Positions 23,993-30,738 of a DNA stretch of 46,086 bases are shown here, one piece after another. Position numbers and translations under genes: made by a program. The stretch is taken from positions 1 through 46,086 of IMG/VR virus record IMGVR_UViG_3300047377_000522; one strand, given 5' to 3'. This DNA comes from a virus. Under the pieces are notes generated by a model, which saw only the letters and a list, made by a program, of their open reading frames with translations, ran no database searches and had not been told where the DNA came from. How positions within the stretch are numbered: position 1 is the first letter of the stretch; each line of letters begins with the position of its first letter.

Positions 23993-24019
23993 AATTCACC
24001 TTATTTCTAATATAATTTA

Positions 24020-24048
24020 ATTATATGTTTAAAAGGCTACCTTGTCAA
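24020..24048 (-). promoter_or_regulatory. leftward sigma70 promoter
   Basis: On the minus strand TTGACA (24043-24048), a 17-base spacer and TATAAT (24020-24025). It lies in the 64-base gap between the helicase and HNH genes and would drive the HNH gene and the two small genes after it. Confidence 0.8.
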
Positions 24049-24056
24049 GTATTATT

Positions 24057-25748
24057 TTAGAATTGTTTACCGTCTACTTTCAGGTATTTATCCCCTTTGG
24101 GCCTGCTTACAAAGATATGGCTTGGAGATTGCATCAAATGAAAACCTTCACCCAGTATATAAGATATATGTTCAATTTTTGACTGTTCCATAAATTTACA
24201 GTGTAAATCCAGAAATTTTGATTTAGTGTGAAAATTGGGTGGAAAGATAAAAAACTCGCTTACGTTTCTTTCAGAATTTCCAGCGATAAAAATATAATCA
24301 ATTCTTATGAATGTTTTATTTTGTTTTTTATGCATTCTATAGAAGAGTTGTTTGACTTTAAATTTTTCTGGTATGTCTTTAATTCGGACCGATGCTTTTA
24401 AATTGAGTTTTTCATTCGGGTCAATCAGCTCACAACCGCATTCTATACAATGGCGTGCGGTAATGTCGTTCTGGGCTTGGCATGACCAGCAATCTTTAAA
24501 TTGAAACAGGTAATCGCATCTTGAACCGTTTATTATACCGTTGCAGCGTCTAACCGTTGAAGGGTTCATCTCATGGCATACCGGGCATTCAAAGATAAGT
24601 GGCATATCTTTTGCTTGCTGGCGTTTAAGGTCGGCTATTAGTGGATCTTCCATTTCTCCAAGTCGGTCAAGATTTCCGGCATAGTCTGAAACAAGGCAGT
24701 CTGTTTTACCGTCTAGTAGTCTAACGCCTCGACCAATGGCTTGAACCCACAGCACAGGGCTACTTGTTGGTCTTAAGAATACAACGTGGTCAATAATTGG
24801 TGCGTTAAAACCAGTAGTTAAAACGTTCATATTAACGGTATACTTTATTTTACCGGCTTTTATTTTGTCTATTAACTTCATCCGTTCTATATCTGGAGTT
24901 TTCCCGGTGATTAAGCACGCCTCCCCTTTTGGCAAGCTTTGGAGAACTTCTTCGCAGTGTTTAATTGTGCTAGCAAATATAAGCACGCCTCCCCGATTTT
25001 TGGAAACCTCAACCACTTCTTTAATTATATCGGCTGTTATCCGCTTACCTTCAGAAGCTGCTGCAAGCTCAGATGCTTTATAGTCTCCGTTGGCCTGAAT
25101 TTTGCAGTGGCTGTAGTCATAGTCTATTGATTCGTGCGTTCCGTAAACTGGCGGAACTGCATATCTATTTTTTATTAAAAAATCTATTGATATGTTGGCG
25201 GTTTTATGTTTGAATAGAAATTCTTCTCCATTCCCTAAAATGGATTGCCCTTTCCCACGAAAGGGAGTCCCAGTCAGCCCGATTATCCTCATTTTCGGGT
25301 TGACTTTTTTTAGATGTTCAATAATCTTCATGTAAACAGTATTCTTTTTTGTATAATTTACATTATGACATTCGTCTATTAACAGAACGCTAAACTTTTT
25401 ATTTTTAACCGGATGGTCGGCTTTAAGTGCTTCATGGAAGGTTTGTGGACTTGCGAATACTCCACGCTTGCGCCATTCTTTAGTTCCAAGTTTTGCGCAA
25501 AAAATGGAACAAAGGCCGATATAATCTTGATAATCTGTAGCGTTCTGTTTAACAAGATCGGATGTCATTGTTAAGCATAAGCAATTTTTATTGAGATTAT
25601 TGTAATATTCCATGATTTTTATTATCATGAAGCTTTTCCCAGCTGAAACGGATGCATCAATTAAAATCGGTTCAGCTGAGCTGTTAGCCTGATTTATAGT
25701 TTTTTCAATCGCTTCGCTCTGGTATGGTCTTAGTTCCATTTTTTTCAT
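24057..25748 (-). CDS. SF2 DEAD/DEAH-box helicase with zinc ribbons, 563 aa
   Basis: ATP-dependent DNA helicase or translocase, of the broad UvsW/RecG-like or type III restriction-like SF2 group. Motif I is SVSAGKS (33-39), motif II DECH (125-128), motif III GLTGTPF (157-163) and motif VI QAIGRGVRLLDG. After about residue 390 there are several CxxC pairs (FECPVCHEMN, CWSCQ, CIECGCE), zinc ribbons that may bind DNA or RNA, and then a C-terminal beta-rich domain. It probably acts in replication, recombination-dependent replication or fork remodelling. The start follows directly on the stop of the upstream small membrane-protein gene. Confidence 0.88.
   Translation of the reverse strand: MKKMELRPYQSEAIEKTINQANSSAEPILIDASVSAGKSFMIIKIMEYYNNLNKNCLCLTMTSDLVKQNATDYQDYIGLCSIFCAKLGTKEWRKRGVFASPQTFHEALKADHPVKNKKFSVLLIDECHNVNYTKKNTVYMKIIEHLKKVNPKMRIIGLTGTPFRGKGQSILGNGEEFLFKHKTANISIDFLIKNRYAVPPVYGTHESIDYDYSHCKIQANGDYKASELAAASEGKRITADIIKEVVEVSKNRGGVLIFASTIKHCEEVLQSLPKGEACLITGKTPDIERMKLIDKIKAGKIKYTVNMNVLTTGFNAPIIDHVVFLRPTSSPVLWVQAIGRGVRLLDGKTDCLVSDYAGNLDRLGEMEDPLIADLKRQQAKDMPLIFECPVCHEMNPSTVRRCNGIINGSRCDYLFQFKDCWSCQAQNDITARHCIECGCELIDPNEKLNLKASVRIKDIPEKFKVKQLFYRMHKKQNKTFIRIDYIFIAGNSERNVSEFFIFPPNFHTKSKFLDLHCKFMEQSKIEHISYILGEGFHLMQSPSHIFVSRPKGDKYLKVDGKQF
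24193..24208. repeat. second copy of palindrome ATTTACAGTGTAAAT
   Basis: Same inverted repeat as at 6004-6018, here inside the helicase coding sequence. Sharing a 15-base palindrome between distant places is unlikely by chance, but its role is unknown. Confidence 0.35.
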
Positions 25749-26033
25749 TTATTTATCTTCTTTTTTAATCCACATGAAAACGGGCGTTTTATGGCATGTT
25801 TTTTGCTCTGTTTCACATAAGCTTTTAGTGAAATATAGTGGGTCGCCTAGATCTGTGATGTCGGAGATATTAAGAAAATTGAAAAGGCATGTTAAGCCGC
25901 CAGCCAGAAAAAAGCCTCCTCCAAAAACTACAAATTTAACTACCTTCTTAAAGTTTGAAATATCGCCTTTAATTGTTTCATCGTCTAATGCTAGTTTAGC
26001 TCTGAGATCATCTTTAAATTGTTCGTTTTTCAT
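25749..26033 (-). CDS. membrane protein, 94 aa
   Basis: Residues 1-28 are charged and probably cytoplasmic. They are followed by a glycine-rich hydrophobic segment (VVKFVVFGGGFFLAGGLTCL) that would make one long or two short membrane passes, then an extracytoplasmic tail with two cysteines (SLCETEQKTCHKTP). AGGAG precedes the ATG. It is the first gene behind a weak promoter and is directly followed by the helicase gene. Its function is not recognised. Confidence 0.6.
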   Translation of the reverse strand: MKNEQFKDDLRAKLALDDETIKGDISNFKKVVKFVVFGGGFFLAGGLTCLFNFLNISDITDLGDPLYFTKSLCETEQKTCHKTPVFMWIKKEDK

Positions 26034-26058
26034 TTCATTTCTCCTGTTAATAAATATT

Positions 26059-26087
26059 AGTTTAATTTAATTTGCTTTGCTTGTCAA
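26059..26087 (-). promoter_or_regulatory. possible leftward promoter, weak -10
   Basis: A perfect TTGACA (26082-26087) is followed on the minus strand by TAAACT at a 17-base spacing (26059-26064), four of six matches. It lies in the short gap before the membrane-protein and helicase genes. Confidence 0.5.
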
Positions 26088-26107
26088 GTAATGTTTATAT
26101 AGCCTCC

Positions 26108-26536
26108 TTATTTATGCCAATGTCGCCACACAAACTTATATTCAAAATCCAGCATATTAGCCACTTCTTTTCGACTAAATCCTTTTCTTTTAAGCTCTAA
26201 TATTTTATCTATTTTTTGTTGCCTTATATCTTTTTCAGAAATTGTTTTTAAGTTGCTACTAAGTCGACTTACGGTCCCCGGATGAAGATTCATTATTTCA
26301 CCAATCTGAACATTTGAAAGCCCTTCATTCCTCAGAGTGTCAATTCTTTGAACTCTGTTTGTCTTTTCGACTTGGTTTTTCCTTAACGGCTTCAGGCCTT
26401 CATTCTTTAGTGCATTGTATACAGTCATGTAGCTTGTATTTAACTGTTCAATGATTTGGTGATTTGTATAGCCGAGCCTTCTTAACTCGACTATTTTTTC
26501 AGCTAAAGCTATTCTTTTAATCGTGTTTTTGTTCAT
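26108..26536 (-). CDS. triple helix-turn-helix DNA-binding protein, 142 aa
   Basis: Three similar HTH units stand in tandem at about residues 14-44 (LRRLGYTNHQIIEQLNTSYM), 64-94 (LRNEGLSNVQIGEIMNLHPG) and 110-140 (LKRKGFSRKEVANMLDFEYK), each of the resolvase/MarR-like type with x-x-G-x-S-x-x-x-I/V-A/G. The roughly 48-residue period suggests internal triplication. Such a protein could contact DNA at three adjacent sites. It is a candidate for the regulator that reads the repeated palindromes in this genome (inference). AAGGAGATAAAC precedes the ATG, and it overlaps the upstream gene by 20 bases. Confidence 0.72.
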   Translation of the reverse strand: MNKNTIKRIALAEKIVELRRLGYTNHQIIEQLNTSYMTVYNALKNEGLKPLRKNQVEKTNRVQRIDTLRNEGLSNVQIGEIMNLHPGTVSRLSSNLKTISEKDIRQQKIDKILELKRKGFSRKEVANMLDFEYKFVWRHWHK

Positions 26537-26795
26537 TGTTTATCTCCTTTGCCTTCATTTTGATTTTTTGCCTAAGTTCTAAATCACCTCTCAAAACTCT
26601 CTGGATTTCTTTTATTCGGGATTCTGGTAATTTCTCCTCCAGTCCGTCGAAAAGAAAACACTTTAAAATACCCCGAGCGAACTTCTCATAACCGACATTT
26701 TTATTTTTAAAGTGTGACTTAACCCAACTATCAGCATACTCAATAGCTAAGATCTGCGTTTGAATGATGCGATTTTCTTCATTTAGTTTGTTCAT
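26517..26795 (-). CDS. hypothetical helical protein, 92 aa
   Basis: Behind an AAAGGAGATGAG ribosome site. Charged and helical throughout (NRIIQTQILAIEYADSW, then a C-terminal KIKMKAKEINNEQKHD helix). It precedes the triple-HTH gene and overlaps it, so the two are probably co-translated; it might be a partner or antagonist of that protein, but this is only context. No family recognised. Confidence 0.6.
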   Translation of the reverse strand: MNKLNEENRIIQTQILAIEYADSWVKSHFKNKNVGYEKFARGILKCFLFDGLEEKLPESRIKEIQRVLRGDLELRQKIKMKAKEINNEQKHD

Positions 26796-26810
26796 CTCTC
26801 ATCTCCTTTG

Positions 26811-26837
26811 ATACCCCCCCTTGGGGGAGGTTTTTAT
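26811..26837 (+). terminator. GC-rich hairpin with T run
   Basis: CCCCCCC-TT-GGGGGAGG followed by TTTTT on the plus strand forms a short strong hairpin with a T tail. It points rightward although the genes around it are leftward, so it may instead be a leader hairpin between the genes at 26834 and 26795, or stop antisense transcription. Confidence 0.4.
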
Positions 26838-27148
26838 ATTGTGGCCCCATGCGCTTTCAGTTTTGCTTGTTTTTTTAGTGCTGTTATGTGCTCATCAATG
26901 AACTGTTCAACCAATAATCTGGCGTCCCCATCATGAATAGATGAGTTAAAATTTTCAATGAATTGCTCGCTGTATTCTCCACAATCTAAGCTTCCCCAAT
27001 CCATCCATTCAATAAAAGTTTCTTTATCTGATAAATCAAAAAAAGAGGCGTGGGAGTATTCAGTATAATCCGGATTAAACGCAATAATCATATATTCGTT
27101 TGACTCGGTTGCGTGGGGGTTTTGTTCAATTCTGTATTCAATTTTCAT
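26834..27148 (-). CDS. hypothetical acidic protein, 104 aa
   Basis: Starts MKIEYRIEQNPHATESNEYM, with a small beta start and a mostly helical, acidic body, then a basic C-terminus (LKKQAKLKAHGATI). The low pI and small size are typical of phage early inhibitory proteins or DNA mimics, but there is no diagnostic feature. It has its own promoter with the class A palindrome at 27183-27222, so it is probably expressed as a single early gene. Confidence 0.6.
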   Translation of the reverse strand: MKIEYRIEQNPHATESNEYMIIAFNPDYTEYSHASFFDLSDKETFIEWMDWGSLDCGEYSEQFIENFNSSIHDGDARLLVEQFIDEHITALKKQAKLKAHGATI

Positions 27149-27182
27149 TTTTAAATCCTTTGTTTGTTTAGTTAATTGTTTA

Positions 27183-27222
27183 GCCTATATTTATATTATA
27201 GGCTAATATTTTATTATGTCAA
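27183..27222 (-). promoter_or_regulatory. class A promoter with palindromic operator (one mismatch)
   Basis: Minus-strand TTGACA (27217-27222), 16-base spacer, TATAAT (27195-27200). The -10 is inside GCCTATATT-TAT-ATTATAGGC (27183-27203), an inverted repeat that differs by one base from the sites at 29023, 30274, 42087 and 42433. Confidence 0.8.
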
Positions 27223-27229
27223 GTAATAA

Positions 27230-27430
27230 TTAAGAATTAAGCATTTCTTCAATGCTTCTTATTTCGTTAGCTATCCCGTTTAATTCATCTTGTAACTCTT
27301 CAATTTTACGATCTTTTTGTTGAGGGCTTTCAAAGTTGTCATAGCTAGACCAGATTAATTGCTGTTTTTGAAATTCAATTGCGTTTGCTTTGAAAGTTAG
27401 TGCAATGATTTGGTCGTGTAAGTTAGTCAT
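27230..27430 (-). CDS. coiled-coil protein, 66 aa
   Basis: The product (MTNLHDQIIALTFKANAIEF and a long charged helix with QQKDRKIEELQDELNGIANE) is a simple helical hairpin or coiled coil. The protein at 30321-30569 has a similar layout (EADKIECQKLDII, then LQNELDHINGQIKILEK) and stands behind a closely related promoter, so the two may be paralogues. Function unknown. Confidence 0.6.
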   Translation of the reverse strand: MTNLHDQIIALTFKANAIEFQKQQLIWSSYDNFESPQQKDRKIEELQDELNGIANEIRSIEEMLNS

Positions 27431-27469
27431 GTTATATTTCTTTAAGTTGATTAATTAGTTTATGTATAT

Positions 27470-27498
27470 ATTATATTATCTATATCTCAGCATGTCAA
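27470..27498 (-). promoter_or_regulatory. class B leftward promoter
   Basis: Minus-strand TTGACA (27493-27498), 17-base spacer and TATAAT (27470-27475), followed by ATATACATAAACT. It is a diverged copy of the 85-bp regulatory repeat at 29366 and 30581. It drives the coiled-coil gene at 27230. Confidence 0.8.
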
Positions 27499-27531
27499 CT
27501 AATTATTTTAAGTTTTCCAGAATATTTTTTT

Positions 27532-27554
27532 AAAGCCTTGTCTATCAAGGCTTT
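27532..27554 (-). terminator. hairpin after the Cas4-like nuclease gene
   Basis: AAAGCCTTG and CAAGGCTTT arms with a five-base loop lie just downstream of the leftward nuclease gene and before the next promoter. The following bases are A-rich rather than T-rich in the leftward transcript, so it is a weak terminator or an RNA-end stabiliser. A near-identical hairpin is at 30678-30700. Confidence 0.45.
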
Positions 27555-27558
27555 AGCC

Positions 27559-28563
27559 TTAAAAATCTAATTCAGAATTCAATTGATTAGCTTCTAATTT
27601 CAGATTTACCGCACAAACATCATTAAAGTGGGCTTCTCCTTCTTTAGAGAGTTCATAGATTTGTTCACTTGTCAACGTTAATTTATTATTTTCTTTTATA
27701 TTGTTTTCTGAGGCATTAATAAAAGTGTCGTACTCCATGTGGTTATTCTCGTATTTAATCGGGATTTGATTCTCTAAAAAATCTGGGTTGTAGATGTGAT
27801 GTGTGCAGTTTTTACCATGCAGCGCAAAATCCTGGACTTTATTCAGCGTGCATTTTTTCAGTGCTCTATTCACGTTTAAGCAGGATCCGCACCCGGGCGT
27901 GGGAAGTTTTTCTTCATGGCATAGGGTTTTATATTCGCACATACGGCAAATATAATATTTAGAATCTTCTGACAATCGCATTGGTATATCATCCGATAAA
28001 GATATGTTTTTTACCGTATCTATGGCCTCTATAGCAAATTGCTCATCGTACGGTATATCTTCCTCGTATAATTCGAACGTATCACGGTTTAATGCAATTA
28101 ATGTGCCGTTCGCTTCGCCTCTCTGGTTGAATAACTCATTTAGATAGATCTGGATTTGGGTGTAGTATTTGACTGAATACTCCTTTAACCCTTTTTTTTT
28201 CAACTGGTTGAATGAGTTACGGGACATTGTTTTAATTTCGATTATGGTATTCTCAACATCTAGAAAATAATCAGCTTGGCCTGGTGACAGGTATTTATAG
28301 GGTGGCGTTCTGAATTCAGATTGTGCTTCGTGAATTTGTTCAATATCTTGAATGATTTCTCTCTCTAACCGCACACCATCCTTAATCATAAGCGCTCGTG
28401 AGGGGTCTATTTTGCCTTGCTCATAGAAACATCCATTGAAGATAAAAAACAGCTTACGCTTGCATTCATGGCCTGCATTAGATGGTTTTAGATTTTTTAG
28501 CGGCACATCGTTGTATTTTGGTTGATGCGAATGTTTATCTAATATTTTTTCTGATATTTTCAT
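27559..28563 (-). CDS. Cas4/RecB-like PD-(D/E)XK nuclease with probable Fe-S cluster, 334 aa
   Basis: Probable single-strand exonuclease for phage recombination or replication. The nuclease core is visible: Asp98 in GQADYF, EIK at 109-111 (the E-x-K of the motif) and QIQIYL at 136-141. Four cysteines, Cys34 near the start and Cys206, 209 and 215 (CRMCEYKTLC), are arranged as in Cas4/AddB enzymes, where they bind a 4Fe-4S cluster. More cysteines follow (PGCGSC). The last 100 residues form an extra domain. Neighbouring SSB- and Sak4-like genes support a recombination role. This is not part of a CRISPR locus. Confidence 0.85.
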   Translation of the reverse strand: MKISEKILDKHSHQPKYNDVPLKNLKPSNAGHECKRKLFFIFNGCFYEQGKIDPSRALMIKDGVRLEREIIQDIEQIHEAQSEFRTPPYKYLSPGQADYFLDVENTIIEIKTMSRNSFNQLKKKGLKEYSVKYYTQIQIYLNELFNQRGEANGTLIALNRDTFELYEEDIPYDEQFAIEAIDTVKNISLSDDIPMRLSEDSKYYICRMCEYKTLCHEEKLPTPGCGSCLNVNRALKKCTLNKVQDFALHGKNCTHHIYNPDFLENQIPIKYENNHMEYDTFINASENNIKENNKLTLTSEQIYELSKEGEAHFNDVCAVNLKLEANQLNSELDF

Positions 28564-28585
28564 TTTCTTTTTCCATGTGGAAAGA

Positions 28586-28603
28586 AAGCCCCTCTGGGGG
28601 CTT
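28586..28603 (-). terminator. intrinsic terminator
   Basis: AAGCCCCC-AGA-GGGGCTT on the minus strand is followed by TCTTTCC and overlaps the stop codon of the gene at 28602. It separates that gene from the Cas4-like nuclease gene. Confidence 0.6.
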
Positions 28604-29003
28604 ATAATAGTATAATTCTGTGTGTTTTGATTGTATTTTTAAGCGCTTTCGCCACAAATTCAAAGCACTTTTCTTGTGCTTCTTCGCCTTCAAATAAAGA
28701 ATCTATATCTAATATGCCGCAAATTTCCCATTTTTCATTCAAATGACCGCAATTTTTAATATTATTTTTGCATTCTGTCCAAGATGGGATCTCGATTATT
28801 GGTCTCCTGCATTCTCTGAGTTTGAGGAGCCAAAAATTGAAATTAGAGGTTATGAGTATTAACATGGCTTTAATTTGTTGTTCAATTTTGTATTTTTCAT
28901 AAACGTTTAAATCATCAAAATTACCGGGAAATTGATCTGCAAATTCTTCGAAAATCTCTTCCTGCTTTGATAAAATTAACTCAGCTATTTCTTTCTCGTT
29001 CAT
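28602..29003 (-). CDS. hypothetical protein, paralogue pair member, 133 aa
   Basis: Helical, acidic N-terminus, then a conserved second half: EIPSWTECKNN, CGILDIDSLFEGEEAQEKC and FEFVAKALKNTIKTHRIIL. The protein at 29605-30006 has the same length and the same landmarks (FPTWEMCKRN, STLDDFFECE, CFEFVLNALKDMIK), so the two are diverged paralogues. A C-terminal remnant of a third copy lies at 29481-29592. It has its own class A promoter and terminator. Function unknown. Confidence 0.68.
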   Translation of the reverse strand: MNEKEIAELILSKQEEIFEEFADQFPGNFDDLNVYEKYKIEQQIKAMLILITSNFNFWLLKLRECRRPIIEIPSWTECKNNIKNCGHLNEKWEICGILDIDSLFEGEEAQEKCFEFVAKALKNTIKTHRIILL

Positions 29004-29022
29004 TTTTTATCTCCTTAATTCA

Positions 29023-29062
29023 GCCTATAATCATATTATAGGCCCTTATTTGTTTATGTCAA
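29023..29062 (-). promoter_or_regulatory. class A promoter with perfect palindrome
   Basis: Minus-strand TTGACA (29057-29062), 16-base spacer, TATAAT (29035-29040). The -10 sits in GCCTATAAT-CAT-ATTATAGGC (29023-29043), a perfect 9-base inverted repeat. It drives the gene at 28602-29003. Confidence 0.85.
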
Positions 29063-29070
29063 GTAATTAT

Positions 29071-29352
29071 TTAACGCTGTATTAGAGTGAATCCAGATTC
29101 GTTAAAGTTGCCGATAAAATATTGCTTGTGCTTGTTAGCTCTTTTTGTACATTTGCGATAAAGGCCGCCATCTTCAAAATAAAATTTATTGTGGATTGGA
29201 TTAAGATACCAACCTAAACCTGTAATAGAATTAAGAACATCTAAAGATAAATAAACTCTTCTCATGCTTCCCTTTTCCCAAGGCTTGCCGCCCATTTCGA
29301 TCAATTGCTGTTCTGCTGATTTAGTGACTAAGTTAGTTGTTTCAGTTGTCAT
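29071..29352 (-). CDS. hypothetical small protein, 93 aa
   Basis: The N-terminus is a threonine-rich linker, followed by QQLIEMGGKPWEKGSMRRVY, LNSITGLGWYLNP and FYFEDGGLYRKCTKRANKHK. The GGKxWEKxxxxRVY pattern is one I associate with small phage and plasmid proteins, but I cannot name a function. The second half is basic. It stands alone behind the class B promoter of the 85-bp repeat at 29366-29450. Confidence 0.6.
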   Translation of the reverse strand: MTTETTNLVTKSAEQQLIEMGGKPWEKGSMRRVYLSLDVLNSITGLGWYLNPIHNKFYFEDGGLYRKCTKRANKHKQYFIGNFNESGFTLIQR

Positions 29353-29365
29353 AGTGTATTCCTTT

Positions 29366-29450
29366 TTAATTTGGTTGAGCTGATTAATTAGTTTATGTAT
29401 ACATTATAATCAATACATTTCAACATGTCAACTAATTATTATAAGTTTTT
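29366..29450 (-). repeat. 85-bp regulatory repeat with class B promoter, copy 1
   Basis: Identical over 85 bases to 30581-30665. On the minus strand it holds TTGACA (29426-29431), a 17-base spacer and TATAAT (29403-29408) followed by GTATACATAAACT. The repeat includes sequences on both sides of the promoter, including TAATTAATCAGCTC near the mRNA start. Confidence 0.85.
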
Positions 29451-29465
29451 GTGAATATTTTTTTA

Positions 29466-29482
29466 AAGCCCCAGAGGGGCTT
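29466..29482 (-). terminator. hairpin after gene remnant
   Basis: AAGCCCC-TCT-GGGGCTT on the minus strand, the same type as at 28586-28603 and in the same position relative to the homologous coding end. It is followed by TTAAAAAAA, a poor T tail. Confidence 0.45.
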
Positions 29483-29592
29483 ATCCTGGTACGATTTTAA
29501 ATTCTTTAATTATAGCTTTAAGTTCTCTCGTCACAAATTCAAAGCACTTTTCTTGCGCTTCATCGCTATCAAACTTGCATTTTTTGGTTCCT
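29481..29592 (-). pseudogene. C-terminal remnant of the 133-aa paralogue family
   Basis: In one minus-strand frame the codons read CKFDSDEAQEKCFEFV, then TRELKAIIKEFKIVPG and a stop, close to the end of the protein at 28602-29003 (GEEAQEKCFEFVAKALKNTI). Upstream is AGGAACCAAAAAATGCAAG, the exact ribosome site and start of the gene at 29605-30006, but the ATG is out of frame and meets TGA after three codons. The copy has thus lost its N-terminal two thirds. Confidence 0.6.
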
Positions 29593-29604
29593 CTTTCAGG
29601 TGTA

Positions 29605-30006
29605 TTATTTCAATATGACTTCATAACCTTTAATCATATCTTTAAGCGCATTTAATACAAATTCAAAACAATTTCTTGCTGAGCGTTCACATTCAAAAAA
29701 ATCATCTAGAGTCGATTCACCGCAAAAATTTTCATCTAGGCAAACATGATTATTTATTTCATTTCTTTTGCACATTTCCCAGGTGGGAAAAATTAATATA
29801 TCATTTCTCCCAGTTCGTGGATGACCCTGCATGCGTAAAGTTGTACTTTCAGCTGTCATGCGAAGCATTATGCCTATTCTTATTCTGTTTTTATCTTCTT
29901 GATTATCATCAATTATTATATCCATCTGAGATAATAATTTATTATGAACTTTCAGGATTTCCTCTTTTTTTGAGTAAAAAAGCTCAAATATTCCACCTTC
30001 TTGCAT
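29605..30006 (-). CDS. hypothetical protein, paralogue pair member, 133 aa
   Basis: Same length and C-terminal layout as the protein at 28602-29003: IFPTWEMCKRNEINN, DENFCGESTLDDFFECE, and NCFEFVLNALKDMIKGYEVI. The N-terminal half differs (ELFYSKKEEILKVHNKLLSQ). The ribosome site AAGGAACC is six bases from the ATG. It lies 22 bases after the gene at 30029 and probably shares its promoter. Function unknown; cysteines near the centre might bind metal. Confidence 0.65.
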   Translation of the reverse strand: MQEGGIFELFYSKKEEILKVHNKLLSQMDIIIDDNQEDKNRIRIGIMLRMTAESTTLRMQGHPRTGRNDILIFPTWEMCKRNEINNHVCLDENFCGESTLDDFFECERSARNCFEFVLNALKDMIKGYEVILK

Positions 30007-30028
30007 TTTTTGGTTCCTTTTAGTTTGA

Positions 30029-30253
30029 TCATTCGTAATCTTCCCATTTTGAAGCTCTTTCGATAGGGCCTTTCCTAGACATAGGAATCAGAGTGTTATA
30101 TTCTCCGTACTCCATTTCAATTAATAAATCTGTGTTAATGTAACCTTGGGATCTAGTGGCTTGCCTTTTGGCTGATGTTAGATCTTTAGCTTCAAGTTGC
30201 CAAGTTGTAGAAAAGCCGCATGGTTCAATTTCCGTAATATGATATATGTTCAT
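30029..30253 (-). CDS. hypothetical protein, 74 aa
   Basis: Short beta-alpha-beta type protein: MNIYHITEIEPCG, TTWQLEAKDLTSAKRQATRS, then LLIEMEYGEYNT. The AKDLTSAKRQA helix after a strand resembles the layout of the small proteins at 156-332 and 35003-35227, all of which may share one simple fold. It is the first gene after the class A promoter at 30274-30313. Confidence 0.6.
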   Translation of the reverse strand: MNIYHITEIEPCGFSTTWQLEAKDLTSAKRQATRSQGYINTDLLIEMEYGEYNTLIPMSRKGPIERASKWEDYE

Positions 30254-30273
30254 TTTTTTATCTCCTTAATTAA

Positions 30274-30313
30274 GCCTATAATTATATTATAGGCCCTTAT
30301 CTGTTTATGTCAA
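30274..30313 (-). promoter_or_regulatory. class A promoter with perfect palindrome
   Basis: Minus-strand TTGACA (30308-30313), 16-base spacer, TATAAT (30286-30291) within GCCTATAAT-ATA-ATTATAGGC (30274-30294, minus-strand reading), a perfect inverted repeat of 9-base arms. It drives the genes at 30029 and 29605. Confidence 0.85.
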
Positions 30314-30320
30314 GTAATTA

Positions 30321-30569
30321 TTAAGCTGCAATTGCTTTTTTTAAAATATTTTGGGCCCTTGCTTTTTCTAATATTTTTATTTGACCATTGATATGGTCAA
30401 GTTCATTTTGAAGGCTTTTAAGTTGGCTCTTCGCTAAAGCTTTTTCTGCTCGACCATCTTCTGGACAACTATCGAAAATTATATCTAATTTTTGGCATTC
30501 AATTTTATCTGCTTCTTCTTTTAATTCTGCAATGTAATTATCGAATTTATTTTTTGATTTAGTTAGCAT
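30321..30569 (-). CDS. coiled-coil protein, 82 aa
   Basis: Lysine-rich start, then a coiled coil (NYIAELKEEADKIECQKLDI and SQLKSLQNELDHINGQIKIL) and an alanine/lysine tail (ILKKAIAA). Similar in design to the 66-aa protein at 27230-27430. It stands behind the class B promoter of the second 85-bp repeat. Function unknown. Confidence 0.6.
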   Translation of the reverse strand: MLTKSKNKFDNYIAELKEEADKIECQKLDIIFDSCPEDGRAEKALAKSQLKSLQNELDHINGQIKILEKARAQNILKKAIAA

Positions 30570-30580
30570 AACATATTCCT

Positions 30581-30665
30581 TTAATTTGGTTGAGCTGATT
30601 AATTAGTTTATGTATACATTATAATCAATACATTTCAACATGTCAACTAATTATTATAAGTTTTT
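30581..30665 (-). repeat. 85-bp regulatory repeat with class B promoter, copy 2
   Basis: Identical to 29366-29450. TTGACA is at 30641-30646 and TATAAT at 30618-30623 on the minus strand with 17 bases between. It drives the coiled-coil gene at 30321. Confidence 0.85.
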
Positions 30666-30677
30666 ATAAAAAAATTA

Positions 30678-30700
30678 AAAGCCTTGTTTATCAAGGCTTT
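30678..30700 (-). terminator. intrinsic terminator after SSB-like gene
   Basis: AAAGCCTTG-ATAAA-CAAGGCTTT on the minus strand is followed by TAATTTTTTTATAAAA, a good T-rich tail. It ends the Sak4-like/SSB-like transcript. Confidence 0.65.
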
Positions 30701-30738
30701 AGCACTAAAAATATATTTAGAAATCATCATGACCATAT

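Noticed and set aside
24865-25130. Rightward frames inside the helicase gene
   Set aside because: The helicase motifs on the other strand are unambiguous and cover the whole stretch.
27559-28563. Cas4 as part of a CRISPR system
   Set aside because: Stand-alone Cas4-like nucleases are common in phages; neighbours are recombination genes and there is no array.
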